A program made the translations under genes and the position numbers. Shown piece after piece: positions 60,450 to 64,000 of a stretch of DNA of 64,000 nucleotides (its first letter is position 1; the number at the start of each line of letters is the position of its first letter). Under the pieces are notes generated by a model, which was not told where the DNA came from, ran no database searches, and saw nothing but the letters and a program-made list of their open reading frames with translations. This DNA comes from Panax quinquefolius (taxonomy: Eukaryota > Streptophyta > Magnoliopsida > Apiales > Araliaceae), in contig CM035168.1 in assembly GCA_020205615.1 (NCBI GenBank), positions 9,242,237 to 9,306,236 on the forward strand. The letters run 5' to 3'.

Positions 60450-60838
60450 ATGAATCAGAGCTTCGATCGGACTCTAATTATTCAAGTCTCGTCCCAATCC
60501 TCAACAATCGTACTCTTTCCAAGGTAATTTATAAATTTTTTTGAGATTAATGATTGAGTAACTGATATTTAGGATTTGAGTTTGATATTGGGAATTAGGG
60601 TTTAGATCTGGATATTTTTGGGGTATTTTAGGATGCGGTGATGGGATTGGTTACGAGTGCGACTAACGTTAAAGGTTGGACTACTGGTTCGGGCATGGAG
60701 GGCCCTCCAGCCTCCGCCTTGGGTTGAGTCGAAATCCAAAACGAGAAAATCTCCACCTTCCCCTGGTCCCTCTTCACCAAGTCGCCACAATTCATTGTCG
60801 TGTTGCCTTTACCAGTACAAACTTATAAAAAGAAGACA
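60450..60838 (+). pseudogene. Unidentified exon-like fragments
   Basis: ATG at 60450 opens MNQSFDRTLIIQVSSQSSTI followed by AAG/GTAATT, a donor-like site near 60522. A second exon-like piece after TATTTTAG (60631) reads DAVMGLVTSATNVKGWTTGS and GMEGPPASALG, a stop, and in the same frame VEIQNEKISTFPWSLFTKSP. G+C is raised over 60650-60790. I do not recognise a family. The stop in the second piece suggests a fragment. An open frame on the opposite strand (60602-60790) is probably a shadow. Confidence 0.4.
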
Positions 60839-61249
60839 CTTAAAAGATGACGTTTTTATAAAAAATGTTGTGGTATTTTTTTTATAATATTTTTTAATAA
60901 AACGTTATAAATACATATGAAAAAACGTTATGTATTTATAAGGGTAATTTTTGATTTTAAATAGATAACATTTTAAAAAAAAACTCACGGAGCAAAAAAT
61001 TAAAACGTTTAATTGAAAATTTAAAATTAAAACAAGGTTTAGCCTGTCTTTGTACTTTCTCTCTCTACGACTTCCAGACTCTCTCTCTCAACTCCATGAC
61101 TTCCCCAACTCTCTCTCAAATCCACGACTCCTTTCTCTTCTTCGAAGCTTAATAGGAATTTTTTTTCATGCCTCTACCATCAAGGTTTCAGTCTCCCTCT
61201 CCAAAGAAGATTCCAAGCATGCCCTTGATGAATCTCTTACCTAGTTAGA
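60839..61249 (+). other. Spacer before XPD exon
   Basis: AT-rich, then a CT-rich stretch (61055-61130) containing two similar pieces built on CTCTCTCTC..ACTCC.TGACTTCC. No recognised coding sequence; it does not contain the XPD exon that should precede. Confidence 0.45.
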
Positions 61250-61485
61250 CGGTAATTTTGATGCTGGCTCTGGGCCTTTCTTCTCGCAAAAATTTGTGCA
61301 TAAACCCTTCTGTGGTTTCTGTGGAGAATCGAGATTCGGTGGATGCTGGGTGCAGGAAGCTGACGGCGAGCTGGGTTAGGGCTTTCGCTGTTGAAACCCC
61401 TAATGTTCCCACATGCTCCTTTTTCGAGGAATACGAAAAGGCAAGTTCGGATGCGGTTTTGCCTCCCGGAGTTTATACATTGCAG
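61250..61485 (+). pseudogene. Single exon of XPD/UVH6 DNA helicase (TFIIH)
   Basis: Reads LALGLSSRKNLCINPSVVSV, ENRDSVDAGCRKLTASWVRA and FFEEYEKASSDAVLPPGVYT, then LQ, matching the stretch of plant UVH6 (human XPD/ERCC2, yeast Rad3) between helicase motif Ia and the iron-sulphur domain. The first two cluster cysteines are visible (DAGC and PTCSFF). The exon ends at LQ with a GT donor, where the full protein would continue with the third and fourth cysteines. No other XPD exon lies nearby, so this is a captured or duplicated fragment. Substitutions are few and the frame is open, implying a fairly recent copy. Confidence 0.86.
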
Positions 61486-62352
61486 GTTTGATTAAAATAT
61501 TTAGCAGTTTTAATATTATTTTGTTGCAGAGATTTTGCCAAAGCTAGCCAAAAAATGAGATTTTGATGCATGTTCTGCAAGTTTTAGTCTTTATTTGCAA
61601 TATAATTTGAAAGCTCAAATGAGTATGTATGTAAAAGGGGTTCATTTTAATCAATTTTAGTTATTCCTTTTTTAGCATTTTTTTCAGTCTGGTATTGCCT
61701 ACTTTCGGGTTGCAATTGAAAAAGAAGTGTTCAAAGATTATAGTTTGTATCACACACACTTGGACATATTTTTTGAATGAATTTTTGCAATATTAAACTT
61801 TCAATACTAAATTTTAGTAAATATTGAAATTTTCTATGTTTAAGTTTGGCCTGTGCAAACTTTTTTTAATTAGAAATTAACAAAATAGTAGGTGTCTCAT
61901 CTCCATTCGGAATTAGAACTATTTTTAAAAAATTAAAGAAGAGCAACACCCTTCGGTTTTTTGCTTTTTGGTTGAAGACATGCCTAAAACAGAGCAATGA
62001 TCTTTTTGTTTATTTGGTTTCAACAGATTGTCTTTTTTTTTGCCAAGTGATTGTCTTTTTACATGTAGGTTTTTACTATGCAAGAATCATATAATCTTTG
62101 GCTCTCTATATGAAATTTAGAACAAGGATTAAGGATAATTATCTGCAGATAAGACAAAATGATCTACTGGCTGTTAGTAAGCTAGTTACAAGCTTGATCA
62201 GGGGAACTGTCCGCTCACCTTTGGCCCAATGCCTATTGATTCGCTATACTAGCAACGAATTGTGAGCGTGAGCGTTCTATGTCTTCTTTCCTTCAGAACT
62301 TAGTTTCCTATATTGAAGAGGTAATGCAATTACAAAGTGAAAATTTCCGCAG
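61486..62352 (+). other. Intron-like spacer between XPD and PDR pieces
   Basis: T-rich, with long poly-T runs; no recognised exon. The 3' end TTTCCGCAG (62344-62352) is a good acceptor for the PDR exon that follows. The junction between the XPD-derived and PDR-derived segments must lie here. Confidence 0.5.
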
Positions 62353-63523
62353 CTCTAGGGAAGCCTCAAGCTGTTATAGCGGAAGAAAGCTACACTGCAG
62401 TGGCCACTGAGTTCTCATCCATATCAGAAGAAAAGAATCCATTGTAAAAGCTAATCAGAACAAGAAAAAGGGAATGGTTCTTCCTTTTAAACCGCACTCC
62501 ATAACCTTTGATGAAATTAAATATTCTGTTGACATGCCTCAGGTAAGTAAAAAGAATAGTGTGTGTTTTTTGATCCAGTTAGCTTATGATTTTAGTGAGC
62601 TTAAATGGTCAAATATGACATGTTCAAGGAAATGAAAGACCAAGGCATTGTTGAAGATAGATTGATGCTTCTGAAAGGTGTGAGTGGAGCATTCAGGCCA
62701 GGCATTCTCACTGCACTAATGGGTATCAGCGGTGCTGGTAAAACAACTCTGATGGATGTGCTGGCAGGTAGAAAAACTGGTGGATACATTGAGGGTCACA
62801 TTACAATTTTCGGGTATCCAAAAAGGCAAGAAACCTTTGCTCGGATTTCTGGATACTGTGAGCAGAATGACATTCACTCCACTCGCCTCATGTTACTGTC
62901 TACGAGTCCTTGCTCTACTCAGCATGGCTTCGTCAACCTCCAGAAGATGATTCTGAGACCAGAAAGGTTGGAATCTAATCCATGGCAATTTTTTTAACTT
63001 CAATTCATGAATGGTATTGAAATTCTGACTAATTTCTGCAGATGTTTGTCGAAGAGGTCATGGAACTTGTGGAACTGAAATCATTGAGGGATGCACTCGT
63101 TGGGTTGCCAGGTGTAAATGGCCTCTCAACTGAGCAGCGAAAGAGGCTAACTATTGCAGTTGAGCTGGTGGCAAACCCATCCATAATATTCATGGATGAG
63201 CCAACTTCAGGTTTGGATGCAAGAGCTGCTGCAATCGTGATGAGAACAGTCAGGAATACAGTAGATACAGGAAGAACTGTTGTTTGCACCATCCATCAGC
63301 CAAGCATTGACATATTTGAAGCTTTTGATGAGGTGAAAATTGCTGATAGATAGATATATAACGACTTGGAACTATATCTGCTTCACTTCTTAATTAATAT
63401 ATATATATAGATACTGAATATTGAAACATGGGGTTGCAGTTATTACTGATGAAGCAAGGAGGACAGGAGTTATATGTAGGACAAGTGGGTCGGCACTCTT
63501 GTCAGTTAATCAAGTACTTCGAG
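62353..63523 (+). pseudogene. PDR-type ABCG transporter, second nucleotide-binding domain
   Basis: Four exons with GT/AG borders. 62353-62542: LGKPQAVIAEES, a stop, then in a new frame KGMVLPFKPHSITFDEIKYS VDMPQ. 62629-62966: [20 protein letters not shown], Walker [10 protein letters not shown], and the Q-loop region CEQNDIHS. 63042-63332: [12 protein letters not shown], signature LSTEQRKRL, Walker [13 protein letters not shown] and H-loop TIHQPS. 63440-63523: LLLMKQGGQELYVGQVGRHS. Full-length members pump terpenoids, hormones or drugs at the plasma membrane and have about 1,400 residues; here the first NBD and both membrane domains are missing. A tandem duplication of CACTC (62875-62884) shifts the frame after the Q-loop, and the first exon also has a frameshift. 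Exon borders agree with the family. Confidence 0.9.
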
Positions 63524-64000
63524 GTGAGATAACAACGAACAACCACCATAAACTAGAAGCTATAAGTTTTAACTGTGTTAACAAGTAAAGTGAGTTCTAA
63601 AACATGAATTTAGGTTTGGTTATAACCTACTAACAGAGATGATGTGCTATACTGTGTTGCAGCCTCGCATTTTTATTTTGTTGAGACGCTGTCTCTATGA
63701 CAGTGATGATGAGGTCAGTTGTATTTTTATTTGAAGTCTATAGTTTATGATTCTTATACACTGTAGTGATATTTTATACTGGTTTAGAAGTTGGAGCATA
63801 AATTGGGTCTTCTAGTTTGTTTTCCTTGTTCATGGTGGTTTATTCTTTTCACATTCACAAGCTTATCATTTAAAGGTGGAATTCTCAATTGTGATGTTTA
63901 ATGTAGTGTGGGCAAGGAATCATTTACACTATAAATGATAAGCTTATCATTTACACCGTCTATATTTCTGATGACGGTGATGTATATGAATTTGGTGGGA
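63524..64000 (+). other. Region after the PDR fragment
   Basis: The next PDR exon (GIDGV... region) is not found. TTGCAG at 63656-63661 is followed by CCTCGCATTTTTATTTTG, which is not PDR coding sequence. AAGCTTATCATTTA occurs at 63859-63872 and, as a partly palindromic repeat ATAAATGATAAGCTTATCAT, near 63931-63950. Nothing else recognised. Confidence 0.45.

Noticed and set aside
60602..60790. Minus-strand frame opposite the unknown exon
   Set aside because: Lies exactly opposite exon-like plus-strand sequence with splice-like borders; considered a shadow.

Overview
The window is a plant nuclear repeat landscape, very AT-rich, with almost no intact protein-coding sequence. A flowering plant is indicated by a plant mobile domain (PMD) protein, Ty3/gypsy chromovirus and Ty1/copia remnants, CACTA ends, hAT and Stowaway elements, a UVH6/XPD-like exon and PDR-type ABCG transporter exons with plant-style introns. 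Species cannot be named from sequence alone; a eudicot is likely.

Layout. 1-2656: decayed PMD plus Ulp1-type protease gene (+). 3226-3310: tRNA-like SINE candidate. 3506-4209: almost perfect 0.7 kb foldback. 4785-14118: right part of a CACTA element (DUF4218 fragment on the minus strand, two tandem copies of a CACTA terminus), with a complete family-1 LTR element ('A', 6109-14094) inserted in the second terminus. 14119-17966: Ty1/copia pol fragment split by family-1 solo LTR 'B'. 17967-57831: family-2 LTR element 'G', exploded by nested insertions. Solo LTR 'C' sits in its gag (TSD ATAAG), complete element 'D' sits in C, and a hAT element sits in one LTR of D. Its 3' LTR holds inverted family-2 solo LTR 'H' (TSD TCAAG), and H holds solo LTR 'F' (TSD GTATA) and complete element 'E' (TSD ATAAA). 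57832-59515: CACTA-like end, (TAA)n arrays and a second SINE candidate. 59939-60210: Stowaway MITE. 60450-63523: a string of plus-strand gene fragments: unknown exons, one XPD helicase exon and the second nucleotide-binding domain of a PDR transporter, broken by frameshifts.

The most interesting material is family 1. All three internal regions (A, D, E) lack a usable reverse transcriptase and integrase core, yet complete elements with target-site duplications exist, so the family was probably mobilised in trans. It has 2.4-4.1 kb LTRs with a tandem array of hairpin-forming ~60 bp units placed downstream of the TATA box, a chromodomain whose core is missing at the same junction in two copies, and in element D a coiled-coil reading frame where gag should be. 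Pairs of LTRs, empty sites and TSDs allow the insertion order to be read directly.
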